A DNA stretch of 6,426 nucleotides. Source: Verrucomicrobiota bacterium (GTDB lineage: Bacteria; Verrucomicrobiota; Verrucomicrobiia; Verrucomicrobiales; DEV007). A program made the position numbers and the translations under genes. Positions 1-6,426 of the stretch are shown here, in pieces (positions within the stretch are counted from its first letter, which is position 1; every line of letters begins with the position of its first letter). The notes beneath the pieces are model-generated. The model was not told the origin of the DNA. It was given only the letters and a program-made list of their open reading frames with translations, and searched no databases. The stretch is taken from NCBI GenBank assembly GCA_027618625.1, contig JAQCER010000222.1:1-6426 (forward strand), in the 5' to 3' direction.

Positions 1-1004
1 GCCTCCTTCTGGCTTGCTGCAAAGGTGATTTTTGAGCGCTTCTCCGCCCAGTCGACTGCGCGTTCGATGTCTATGTCAGGATGTTCCGCAGGGCGACTGG
101 CGAGGTCTCGCAGTCTTTTGGCCACCTGGGCTTCGGCGTAGTGCAGGGCAGGAGAAAATATCACTGCCTCACCCTCGATGGTTTCGGCAATCAGGTCGCC
201 GCACCCAGTCATCTTCGACAGCACCTCGGTAACTCGATCTTGCTGAGCCTGGAGCAATGTGACCGCCCGCTCCACAAGCACGCTCACCGGCAGGCAACAG
301 TGGCCGTCATCAGCTGCGGCTTTGAGCAGGTGCAAAATACCTGCGCGAATCCGTTCTTCTGCCTCAGGCGCGATGCCCATGCTCTGAGCCATGGTGTCAG
401 CAGTCTTGAACCCGATCCCATAGATATCCTCCGCCAGGCGGTACGGGTTCTCTTCGATCAGGCGGACCGAATCGTCGCCGTAAGCCTGATAGATGCGCAC
501 GGCGCGACCAGTACCCAAGCCATGCGCGTGCAGGAACACCATGATTTCGCGCACACGCTTCTGCTTCTCCCAGGCGATCTTGATTTCTTTGCGACGTTTG
601 GAGCCAATGCCGTCGACCTCCTCCAGTCGTGCAGACGCGTGATCGATAATGTCGAACACCTCTTTGCCGAATTTTTTCACCAGCCGTTTCGCATAGGCAG
701 GGCCGATGCCTTCGATCAAGCCGCTGCCAAGGTATCGTTCGATGCCGACGATCGAATCGGGTTCTGATGTGTGAATGTCAGTGGCTTTGAATTGGCGTCC
801 GTACTGAGGATTGTTGATCCATTCTCCCGTCGCCTCGATGCCTTCGCCCGGTTGAACCGCAGCCACGCGTCCGGTCACTGTGAACGGCTCCATGCGCTGG
901 CTGACGGTCACTTTCAATACGGCGTAGCCAGACTCCTCGTCATGGAAGGTGACGCGTTCCACGGTGCCTTTCAGCGAGTCTTTTTTCTGACTGGGATTTG
1001 CCAT
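1..1004 (-). CDS. recD2: RecD2-type (RecD/YrrC-like) DNA helicase, N-terminal part, cut by window edge
   Basis: RecD2 enzymes are superfamily 1B 5'-3' DNA helicases that work outside RecBCD in DNA repair; they are cytoplasmic. I translated this strand by hand and found 334 uninterrupted codons running off the left edge. Residues 10-80 form the N-terminal OB-like domain (LKGTVERVTF, then a GEW..NPQYGRQF stretch). Residues 90-200 hold tandem helix-hairpin-helix motifs: YLGSGLIEGIGP at 91-102, VDGIGSKR at 130-137, and NPYRL..DIYGIGFKTAD at 186-203. The last residues, ITFAASQKEA, match the Q-motif region that precedes Walker A, so the whole motor lies outside the window. Family members are usually about 700-850 residues, so less than half is visible. 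The start is ATG at 1004-1002; an in-frame TAG lies eight codons upstream, and no strong Shine-Dalgarno is visible. It is divergent from the thioredoxin-like gene. The family call is firm; whether the missing part is intact cannot be seen. Confidence 0.93.
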   Translation of the reverse strand, partial: MANPSQKKDSLKGTVERVTFHDEESGYAVLKVTVSQRMEPFTVTGRVAAVQPGEGIEATGEWINNPQYGRQFKATDIHTSEPDSIVGIERYLGSGLIEGIGPAYAKRLVKKFGKEVFDIIDHASARLEEVDGIGSKRRKEIKIAWEKQKRVREIMVFLHAHGLGTGRAVRIYQAYGDDSVRLIEENPYRLAEDIYGIGFKTADTMAQSMGIAPEAEERIRAGILHLLKAAADDGHCCLPVSVLVERAVTLLQAQQDRVTEVLSKMTGCGDLIAETIEGEAVIFSPALHYAEAQVAKRLRDLASRPAEHPDIDIERAVDWAEKRSKITFAASQKE

Positions 1005-1376
1005 GATCTCGACGGAACTGGTAATCTAAGCGCGGATTCCCCTACAAAGAAAGCCCGCGATTGGCTTCTATTCTGCTTCCAAGGACGGGGGGGTATTCAG
1101 CAGCCTTCCTCCGACTGATTCTGGCAGATTTGCGAAGTGAATTGATTAGCTCGCGACGGCAAGGAGCCTCTGGAGGCCAAATTCCGGTCAAGCGCAGGCG
1201 CCAGCTATACCATCAAGACGGGCACGAACCTTGATCCGGACAATTGTCCCGCGACAGTGGACGGCCACGAAAGCCAATGCGAAGAGGAGTTGGCACCAAA
1301 GGGATGCCAGGACATGCCCAGGAAGTGTCTTTTACGGTTTCTGGATCGGTATCGGTAGGCTAGGCTAGCATGATCC
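1005..1376. other. Divergent intergenic region, no convincing gene
   Basis: This 372-base gap separates the divergent recD2 and thioredoxin-like genes and should hold both promoters. I could not identify a good -35/-10 pair for either gene. A plus-strand frame is open from 1146 to a TAG at 1356-1358 (71 codons) but has no start codon near its beginning, so I do not call it. A five-base inverted repeat (CGCGG near 1031 with CCGCG near 1055) lies close to the recD2 side and has no T-tract. I saw no tRNA, insertion sequence or riboswitch here. Confidence 0.5.
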
Positions 1377-2627
1377 ATGCACTTCCTGCGATTCGTCCCG
1401 TTAGTCGTCTATTGCGTCAGCTCGCTGAGTTCTGCAGCCGAGCTGACCATGGCGGCCAACATGTCTTCGGTCAGGGAGCTTGTCATCCCTTCCGATGACG
1501 AGATCACCTGGCTGAAGGACATTCCCTGGGAGACGAATCTGGACGTGGCTCGCGCCAAGGCCCAGGCTGCGGGGCGTCCGATTTTTCTTTGGGAAATGGA
1601 CGGGCATCCGCTCGGCTGCACATGAAACAATGGCGTGGCGGACCGTGAGTTCGTTTTTGGCAATGAAGAAGTGCAGAAGCTTATCAATGAGCGATTCATC
1701 CCACTGGCAATGGATGATTTTTACCTTCGTAGGCAGGAGGACGCGGTAGGGGATTTTTTCCGAAAAGTGGCCGATCAAGGGCCACGAAAAGGGGAAGGTG
1801 GGGCCACTCGCCAGGGACGCTACGTTTTTACAGCGGATGGTGTCCTGTTAGGGTACAACTACAACCGCAGCCCCGAGCGCATCATCGCGATGCTCAACGA
1901 GGCACTGACCAAGTTCGAGAAGAGAGTGCCTTTGGAAAATGCGTTGCCATCCGAGGCAACGAGTGATGAGCAATACGCCCGCGTTCCTCCTGAAGGTGGC
2001 GCAGTAGTGAGGGTGTTTACGCGGGTGCTTGAGTTTCGTGACGATGGCAGCGGCGGATTGCAGCGCTGCAAGACAGACGGCGAGGACGCCGAAAGTTATC
2101 GCCACAATGGTTTCGGCGCGGCGGTGGATCACCTTTGGATTCAAAAGGATGAGATCGGCGCATTGGAGAAATCACTGACTAAGCACGCTCAGTCGGGTGA
2201 GGCTTTTGAGATTCCTGCCCCATTGCTCGCGCGCATCCTACGTTTTCACCTCGCCGACAACACCCGAGGCGAGCCACCGCATTGGGATAAGAGCGAGATT
2301 CGAGCAATAGACTGGAAGTGCACTCCCTCAGGAAAAAGCGGGCATCTGGGCGTCGCGGGAAATGTCCATCTTGAAACTGCAGACGGCAGCAGGGGATTCG
2401 AAGGGAAAGCTCTGGGACAGATTTCCATCCAGAACGGAAAAATCGAAGTGTTCGACGTCGATGTCCTTGGCGGGTTCTGGGGAGAAGGTCGCTATACGCA
2501 AGGAGCTCGCCCCGGAAGGAACCCGATCGGTTTCGTGTTTTCGTTGGTTCCAGCCCCCTCGCCCAGCAGCAGCATTCCTCCTCAGGGTGCCCGTTGGCTG
2601 CAAGGATACTACCAGGCTGATAGGTAA
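1377..2627 (+). CDS. Secreted thioredoxin-fold protein with in-frame UGA at active site; candidate selenoprotein
   Basis: The frame is open from ATG 1377 to TAA 2625-2627 (416 residues) with a single interruption, TGA at 1623-1625 (codon 83). Residues 1-22 look like a Sec signal peptide (hydrophobic core FVPLVVYCV, small residues SSAA near the cleavage site), implying export. Residues about 45-180 resemble a thioredoxin fold: DVARAKAQAAGRP leads into strand IFLWEM, then loop DGHPLGCT-UGA-NNG, where thioredoxins carry CxxC. The Cys is residue 81 and the UGA is 83. The domain continues with TRQGRYVFTADG at 144-155 and ends near 180. Residues about 200-416 form a second domain I cannot name, with DHLW at 251, RFHLADNTRGEPP at 289-301 and FWGEGRYTQGARPG at 367-380. 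The start is fixed by the signal peptide and a TGA two codons upstream. If UGA is selenocysteine this is a full-length oxidoreductase; otherwise it is a nonsense mutant. Its substrate is unknown. Confidence 0.75.
1623..1625 (+). other. In-frame UGA, possible selenocysteine codon (recoding site)
   Basis: The codons run GGC TGC ACA TGA AAC AAT GGC GTG, with the same frame coding convincingly on both sides. The UGA follows a conserved-looking beta strand and forms Cys-Thr-UGA exactly where a thioredoxin fold places its redox residues, as expected for selenocysteine. A sequencing error or recent nonsense mutation would also give this picture. No second stop or frameshift is present in the remaining 330 codons, so the downstream part shows no decay. 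Confidence 0.55.
1624..1657 (+). promoter_or_regulatory. SECIS-like hairpin directly after the in-frame UGA
   Basis: Hand-drawn pairing, not computed. The lower stem pairs 1624-1628 with 1653-1657 (four Watson-Crick pairs and one G-U). The middle pairs 1629-1631 with 1649-1651, with C1652 bulged. After an asymmetric internal loop, the upper stem pairs 1634-1638 with 1643-1647 (three G-C and two G-U pairs), closed by the tetraloop CGGA. Bacterial SECIS elements are hairpins starting at or just after the UGA, with a G among the first two apical-loop bases; G1640 meets this. The apex lies about 14 bases after the UGA, slightly closer than usual. Several wobble pairs make it weak. Confidence 0.33.
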
Positions 2628-2702
2628 ATTCCATGAATTACTAAAGCGGAATCTGTGCGTTTGCGATATCCTGTGGAAATGGGTTGATGGCGGTGGAGCG
2701 TG

Positions 2703-2825
2703 ATGACCTTCAGCCGCCAACAACACGTGGAGCGAACAGTTCTCGACGCCCTTGCCACTGCCGATGGCAAGCCGGACATGGTGGCTCTGATCGCCAAAGG
2801 TGTCGCCGTGCTGCCGCACGAGTAG
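2703..2825 (+). CDS. Possible small hypothetical protein, 40 residues
   Basis: ATG at 2703 opens a 40-codon frame ending in TAG at 2823-2825. A Shine-Dalgarno-like GGTGGAG at 2692-2698 ends four bases before the start; a GTG directly before the ATG in the same frame is an alternative start. The product begins MTFSRQQHVERTVLDAL and ends in GVAVLPHE; it looks soluble and is probably mostly helical, with no Cys, no membrane segment and no recognisable domain. It lies 75 bases after the thioredoxin-like gene on the same strand and converges on the ABC transporter gene, with 14 bases between stops. It may be a small gene co-transcribed with the thioredoxin-like gene, a relic of a longer gene, or chance. 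I do not recognise a family. Confidence 0.38.
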   Translation: MTFSRQQHVERTVLDALATADGKPDMVALIAKGVAVLPHE

Positions 2826-2839
2826 CGCAGACGGAGATC

Positions 2840-5770
2840 TCACCAGTAGATGTGCTGGACAAAGCGTTCGCGGTCGGGTGCGGGGAGGGCTTCGACGTCC
2901 TCAACCACCCAGCGGTTGCCCTCGGTGTCTACGAGGAGCTTGCCCTTTTCGCCGAAGTCGGCGGCGTTCTCGCCGCTCCAGCGCAGGGTAAAGCGCGAGC
3001 GCCCACCGTCGGTGTCGATGTCGAATTGGAGGTATCCGTGGGCGAGTTCGGCGGAATGGACGCGGTGGACGGGCCGGAGCAGGTAGCGTCGCCGGAGCGC
3101 GGCACGAATGTATGCACGCGTGGCCTCCGGCCAGTCCTGGAGTTCGCGGATCATGCCGAGTTCCGCGTCGTCGCCGTCCTTGCTCCAGGTGCGGAGACTG
3201 AGGTAGCTCCAGGGTTGGGACGCGGGGAAGGTGCGCACGGGAAAGACGCGAATCGGCTCGTCCTTTTCGGGCACGACCAGGCAGAGTTCGCCGTCGATCT
3301 CGATGAAGCAGTCGATCGTTGGGTCGAGCCAACGGATTTCCCGGCTGGCGCCGGTGGAAGGCTTGGCCGCATCAGATTCGGTTTCTTTCCCGGTAAGGAC
3401 GTCGGTATTAGTGGTTGTGTCGGTCTTGGATTCCGTATCGGTCGCAGTTGCGGCCCCCGGCTTTCCTTCGAAGCCGAGAAGTTTGTCGACGTTCGGATCC
3501 TTGGAGACCTGAGTCTGGATGCGGACGAGGCGGGCGTAGGTGCCGTCCTTCTGGAGAAGTTCTGCGTGGCTGCCTTCCTCGATGAGCCGTCCGCGGTCGA
3601 AGACAAGGATGCGGTCGGCGTTGCGCAGGGTGGAGAGTCGGTGCGCGATGGCCACGGTGGTGCGGCCCTTGACCAGCACTTCCAGCGCTTCCTGGATGCT
3701 CTTCTCGGACTCGGCGTCGATGTTGCTCGTCGCCTCGTCGAGGATGAGGATCTTCGGATCGTAGAGCAGGGTGCGTGCGATCGAGAGGCGCTGCTTTTCC
3801 CCGCCGGAAAGGCCGGAGCCATGCTCCCCAAGCAGCGTTTCGTAGGCCAGCGTCTTGTTGCAGATGAAATCGTGCGCACCGGAAGCCTTGGCCTTGGCAA
3901 GGCCCTCATTGACCTCCGTATCGGGTCGACCGTAGGAGAGGTTTTTCCAGATGGTGCCGCGGAAGAGGAACGAATCCTGGAAGACGACGCCGACGTGGCG
4001 GCGCAGTTCCTGGAGCGAGAGATCGCGCACGTCGATGCCGTCGATACGCACTGATCCTTCCTGTGGATCGTAAAAGCGCCCCAGCAAGTTCACCATCGTG
4101 GTTTTGCCGGAGCCGCTGCGCCCGACGATTCCGACCATCTCCCCTGGCTTGACGGTGAAGGCGATGTCCTTAAGCACCGGCTGGTTTGGGTCGTAGCCGA
4201 AGGTGACGCGGTCGAAGACGAGTTCGCCCTTCGGTTCGCCCCAGGCGACTGGCTTTTCTGGATCCATGATGGAGAGTGGGGCATCAAGCACTTCGAGCAC
4301 GCGCTTGCTGCCGGAGAGGAAACTGGTGAGCCAGGTGGTGAAATTCGAAAGGGCACCGAGCGGAGCGTAGAACATGGCCAGGTAGGCGAGGAAGGCGATG
4401 AGCTGCCCGAGCGTCATTTCCGTACCGATGACGTCGCGGCCGCCGACATACCAGACGATGAGGCCGCCGAGGCTGAAGACGATCTGCATGGCTGCGGAGT
4501 AGCGGGCGTTGGCGTGCTCGACCCAGACGCGCCAGTCGCGGAGGTGCTCGGCGGCATTGCTGAAGCGCTTCTCTTCACGATCCTCCTGGGCAAAGGCCTT
4601 GACCACACGGATGCCCGAGAGCATCCCGCTGAGCGCTGCCATCTGCTTGGACGATGCGTCCCACAGCCGGTAGTAGCGCGGGTAAACTTTTCTCCAGAAG
4701 ATCCACGAGCCAAGGAACACCAGCGGCACGGGAATGAGCGTAAACAAAGCGAGCTTCGGATTGAGCCAGACGAGCATCGCGCCCACACCGACGAGCTGGC
4801 CGATCTGGAGCAGGAAGCCACCGGTGATCTGGTGCATAAGGCCGTGGAGCACTTCGCTGTCGTGCGCCACGCGGCTGATGAGGGAACCAACCTCGTGCCG
4901 GTCGTAGTAGGAAACGGCCATGCCCTGGAGCTTGCCTACCATTTTCTTCCGGAGGTTGCAGGTGATTCCCGAACCGATGATCGATGAAAGCCGTCCCTTG
5001 ACGATGCCAACGAAAGACAGGAGCACGCGCGAGATCGCCAGAGCGAGCACGACGAACAGCAGCGCCTGGTGCACGTCGACATCTGCCGCGACCTTGCCGA
5101 CGAGAATGTGGTCGACCATGTATTGCTGGAGCTTCGGCGGCAGAAGTTCCGCCGCGATGCCGAGCACCGTCAGCGCCACCACTCCGAGGCTGCCGCGCCA
5201 GTGTGGCTTCAGCAATTCCCAGACGCGGGCGAGAATCTGGCCCTTCTGCAGGCAGCGCGGGCAGGATTCCTGGTGCTTGGCCAGGCGCAGATCGCAGGTC
5301 GGGCAGCGCGGCGGATCGAGCGGCTCGTCGGCCACGTTTTCGATCACTGCGAAGGGCAGGGACTCGGCTCCACCGTCGCTCTCGTCGGAAGCGCGGGCAC
5401 GCTCGCAGCGCCGGTCCAGCCGACGCGAGACCTTGTGGAAGCGCTCGGACAGGGCGTTGGAAAACCGAAGCAAGTCCGACCATTGCCCGTGGATCCGCAC
5501 CTGGAGCAGCCCGCAGCCAACACACGAAATGGTGCGCGCCGACTCGATCTCGGCCCACTCGATCGAACGCAGCACCTCATGGTCGTGGTCGCGAACGACC
5601 GACAGTGTCTCCGCTCCACTTACCAGCCAGTGGCGCTCTGACGATCCTTCGAACGAAATGTCCGTGTCGACTACCAGCTCCAGGGCGTCGGCTGGAGTTG
5701 GGTTGAGGTGCTCAATGTTCTTTGCGGCACGGAAGGCAGCAACCGCAGTGGGAAGCGTGAGAGTGTTCAA
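2840..5770 (-). CDS. ABC exporter half-transporter with N-terminal zinc ribbon and fused C-terminal DUF1854 domain
   Basis: A 976-residue inner-membrane protein. Residues 25-120 form an N-terminal domain, possibly PH/GRAM-like, containing CVGCG (Cys83, Cys86). Cys156, 159, 170 and 173 make a CxxC..CxxC zinc ribbon. Residues about 190-475 are the six-helix ABC exporter membrane domain (type IV fold). The ATPase is complete: Walker A GRSGSGKT 550-557, Q-loop Gln598, signature LSGGE 654-658, Walker B ILILDE ending at Glu679, D-loop 683-685 and His710. A Thr/Asp/Lys-rich linker (765-805) leads to a DUF1854 domain (about 806-976). Typical half-exporters have about 580-620 residues, so roughly 370 are extra. 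It probably works as a homodimer; the substrate is unknown. In some betaproteobacteria DUF1854 and an ABC transporter are separate neighbouring genes at cyanophycin loci; no cyanophycin gene is visible here. The start is TTG at 5770-5768, since an in-frame TAA lies two codons upstream and no ATG or GTG is near. Confidence 0.95.
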   Translation of the reverse strand: MNTLTLPTAVAAFRAAKNIEHLNPTPADALELVVDTDISFEGSSERHWLVSGAETLSVVRDHDHEVLRSIEWAEIESARTISCVGCGLLQVRIHGQWSDLLRFSNALSERFHKVSRRLDRRCERARASDESDGGAESLPFAVIENVADEPLDPPRCPTCDLRLAKHQESCPRCLQKGQILARVWELLKPHWRGSLGVVALTVLGIAAELLPPKLQQYMVDHILVGKVAADVDVHQALLFVVLALAISRVLLSFVGIVKGRLSSIIGSGITCNLRKKMVGKLQGMAVSYYDRHEVGSLISRVAHDSEVLHGLMHQITGGFLLQIGQLVGVGAMLVWLNPKLALFTLIPVPLVFLGSWIFWRKVYPRYYRLWDASSKQMAALSGMLSGIRVVKAFAQEDREEKRFSNAAEHLRDWRVWVEHANARYSAAMQIVFSLGGLIVWYVGGRDVIGTEMTLGQLIAFLAYLAMFYAPLGALSNFTTWLTSFLSGSKRVLEVLDAPLSIMDPEKPVAWGEPKGELVFDRVTFGYDPNQPVLKDIAFTVKPGEMVGIVGRSGSGKTTMVNLLGRFYDPQEGSVRIDGIDVRDLSLQELRRHVGVVFQDSFLFRGTIWKNLSYGRPDTEVNEGLAKAKASGAHDFICNKTLAYETLLGEHGSGLSGGEKQRLSIARTLLYDPKILILDEATSNIDAESEKSIQEALEVLVKGRTTVAIAHRLSTLRNADRILVFDRGRLIEEGSHAELLQKDGTYARLVRIQTQVSKDPNVDKLLGFEGKPGAATATDTESKTDTTTNTDVLTGKETESDAAKPSTGASREIRWLDPTIDCFIEIDGELCLVVPEKDEPIRVFPVRTFPASQPWSYLSLRTWSKDGDDAELGMIRELQDWPEATRAYIRAALRRRYLLRPVHRVHSAELAHGYLQFDIDTDGGRSRFTLRWSGENAADFGEKGKLLVDTEGNRWVVEDVEALPAPDRERFVQHIYW

Positions 5771-5981
5771 TTCTTATGTAAATGGAATGGAGGCGAAGAT
5801 AAGACGTCGGTCGCTGCCCGCGAGTCACATGCAAGTCCGTTCCAAAAACCCACCCCGTTTGTAATCGTTGGAAGCGATGTTCCGTCCGATGTTCAGCTGC
5901 CGTCTTCAGCAGGCATTCGGCACGTCACCAGGCAGCTCGGGCTGCCCTGGCGAACGAATGGAACAAAAGGGCGCAGAAGAT

Positions 5982-5999
5982 TTGCATCTCTCTCTGCAA
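5982..5999. repeat. Short inverted repeat overlapping the -35-like element
   Basis: Perfect five-base arms TTGCA (5982-5986) and TGCAA (5995-5999) flank an eight-base CT repeat. The left arm covers the -35-like hexamer of the promoter candidate, as an operator might. The arms are short and could occur by chance. Confidence 0.3.
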
Positions 6000-6011
6000 G
6001 GCTGATATACT
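5982..6011 (+). promoter_or_regulatory. Promoter-like element placing transcription start at or near the next start codon
   Basis: A -10-like TATACT at 6006-6011 matches the sigma-70 consensus at five of six positions. A weak -35-like TTGCAT at 5982-5987 (three of six) lies 18 bases upstream. Transcription would start about seven bases after the -10, which is essentially the ATG at 6018. No Shine-Dalgarno lies between 6000 and 6017, consistent with a leaderless mRNA. Sigma-factor preferences of this organism are unknown. Confidence 0.4.
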
Positions 6012-6017
6012 GCCGCC

Positions 6018-6426
6018 ATGCCCAAATACTCGGTCTTCCTCAGTTTCACCCTCGCCTTTATGCTCGCCCTGCCCATGGCTTCACTCCACGCGCAGGAGGA
6101 ACTGCAGGAAGCGACAGACGAGCAGAAAACCTACACCCGGGTCGATACCAAAGATGAAAAGGCCATTCGCGAGAACCTGGGCAAGAAAGTTACCGTCTTC
6201 GGCACCATCAAGCGCACAAAGAAATGGGACGGTGGCGCCAATTTCCTCAACTTCGATGGCGACAAATTCATGCTCGTCTGTTTCGAATCCGAGTACCCGA
6301 ATTTCCCCGACGGTCTTCCAGCCGACACCCTGCTGGACAAAAACGTCGAGGTCACGGGATACATCAACGAATACAAAGGCAAGCTACAGATCAAACTCAC
6401 CCATCCAGCCCAGATCACAATCATCG
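6018..6426 (+). CDS. Small secreted OB-fold-like protein, C-terminus beyond window
   Basis: ATG at 6018 opens a frame of 136 complete codons running off the right edge. Residues 1-25 are a clear Sec signal peptide (MPKYSV, hydrophobic FLSFTLAFMLALPM, then ASLHA before QEE), so the product is exported to the periplasm or beyond. After a short charged linker, residues 45-136 alternate in a beta-rich pattern typical of OB-fold proteins: GKKVTVFGTIKRTKKW at 53-68, FLNFDGDKFMLVCF at 73-86, VEVTGYINEYKGKLQI near 112-127, then a short strand. The V.V.G.I..Y.GK.QI pattern is what I know from bacterial nucleic-acid or ligand-binding OB folds. Ligand and function are unknown. Its single cysteine, in the LVCF strand, argues against an internal disulfide in the visible part. 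It is divergent from the ABC transporter gene and shares a 247-base upstream region with it. Confidence 0.83.
   Translation, partial: MPKYSVFLSFTLAFMLALPMASLHAQEELQEATDEQKTYTRVDTKDEKAIRENLGKKVTVFGTIKRTKKWDGGANFLNFDGDKFMLVCFESEYPNFPDGLPADTLLDKNVEVTGYINEYKGKLQIKLTHPAQITII

Noticed and set aside
81..1118. Long plus-strand open frames opposite recD2
   Set aside because: They are antisense shadows; the minus-strand frame gives a clear RecD2 sequence through the same bases.
1146..1358. Plus-strand open frame of 71 codons in the intergenic region, containing a YTIKTGTNLD-like stretch
   Set aside because: It has no start codon near its beginning, begins just after a TGA, and matches no family I recognise. 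It may be a gene relic, but chance is equally likely in GC-rich DNA.
1587..1646. Alternative longer-range stem pairing ACGG and TCCGC upstream of the UGA with GCGGA and CCGT downstream
   Set aside because: It would place the UGA in the loop rather than at the stem base, unlike bacterial SECIS elements, and it competes with the hairpin at 1624-1657.
1635..2627. Separate gene starting at GTG 1635 instead of readthrough of the UGA
   Set aside because: It would begin mid-way through a thioredoxin fold without its first strand or signal peptide, and no Shine-Dalgarno precedes the GTG.
2627..2639. Palindrome AATTC-CAT-GAATT just after the thioredoxin-like stop codon
   Set aside because: The stem is AT-rich and short with no T-run, so it is unlikely to terminate transcription; chance is sufficient.
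2807..2820. Inverted repeat CGTGC-TGCC-GCACG near the convergent gene ends, considered as a terminator
   Set aside because: The stem has only five pairs and no T-tract follows on either strand.
2684..4054. 456-codon plus-strand open frame opposite the ABC transporter gene
   Set aside because: It lies opposite the verified ABC ATPase and DUF1854 coding sequence; its Val/Gly/Asp-rich composition is typical of a reverse-strand shadow in GC-rich DNA.

Overview
This window looks like chromosomal DNA from a GC-rich Gram-negative-type bacterium. My best guess is the Planctomycetota/Verrucomicrobiota (PVC) group. That rests on family impressions: a secreted thioredoxin-like protein with a long uncharacterised C-terminal domain, and a one-piece ABC exporter carrying a zinc ribbon and a DUF1854 tail. 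No rRNA or other phylogenetic marker is present, so the assignment is an inference.

Layout: (1) bases 1-1004, minus strand: the N-terminal 334 codons of a RecD2-type DNA helicase, cut by the left window edge just before its Walker A motif. (2) 1005-1376: a divergent intergenic region with no convincing gene. (3) 1377-2627, plus strand: a secreted thioredoxin-fold protein whose frame is open for 416 residues except for one UGA at codon 83. This UGA sits at the redox active-site position (Gly-Cys-Thr-UGA), and a SECIS-like hairpin can be drawn directly after it. (4) 2703-2825, plus strand: a possible 40-residue small protein. (5) 2840-5770, minus strand, converging on the small ORF: a 976-residue ABC exporter half-transporter with an unusual N-terminal domain, a four-cysteine zinc ribbon, a complete ATPase and a C-terminal DUF1854 domain. 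(6) 5771-6017: a divergent intergenic region with a promoter-like element close to the next start codon. (7) 6018-6426, plus strand: the start of a small secreted OB-fold-like protein, cut by the right edge.

The genes do not form one operon: orientations alternate (-, +, +, -, +) and no shared pathway is evident. The most interesting locus is the thioredoxin-like gene, which is either an undescribed type of selenoprotein or a gene with one nonsense mutation. Its undisturbed frame on both sides and the active-site placement favour selenocysteine, but no selenocysteine machinery is visible in this window.
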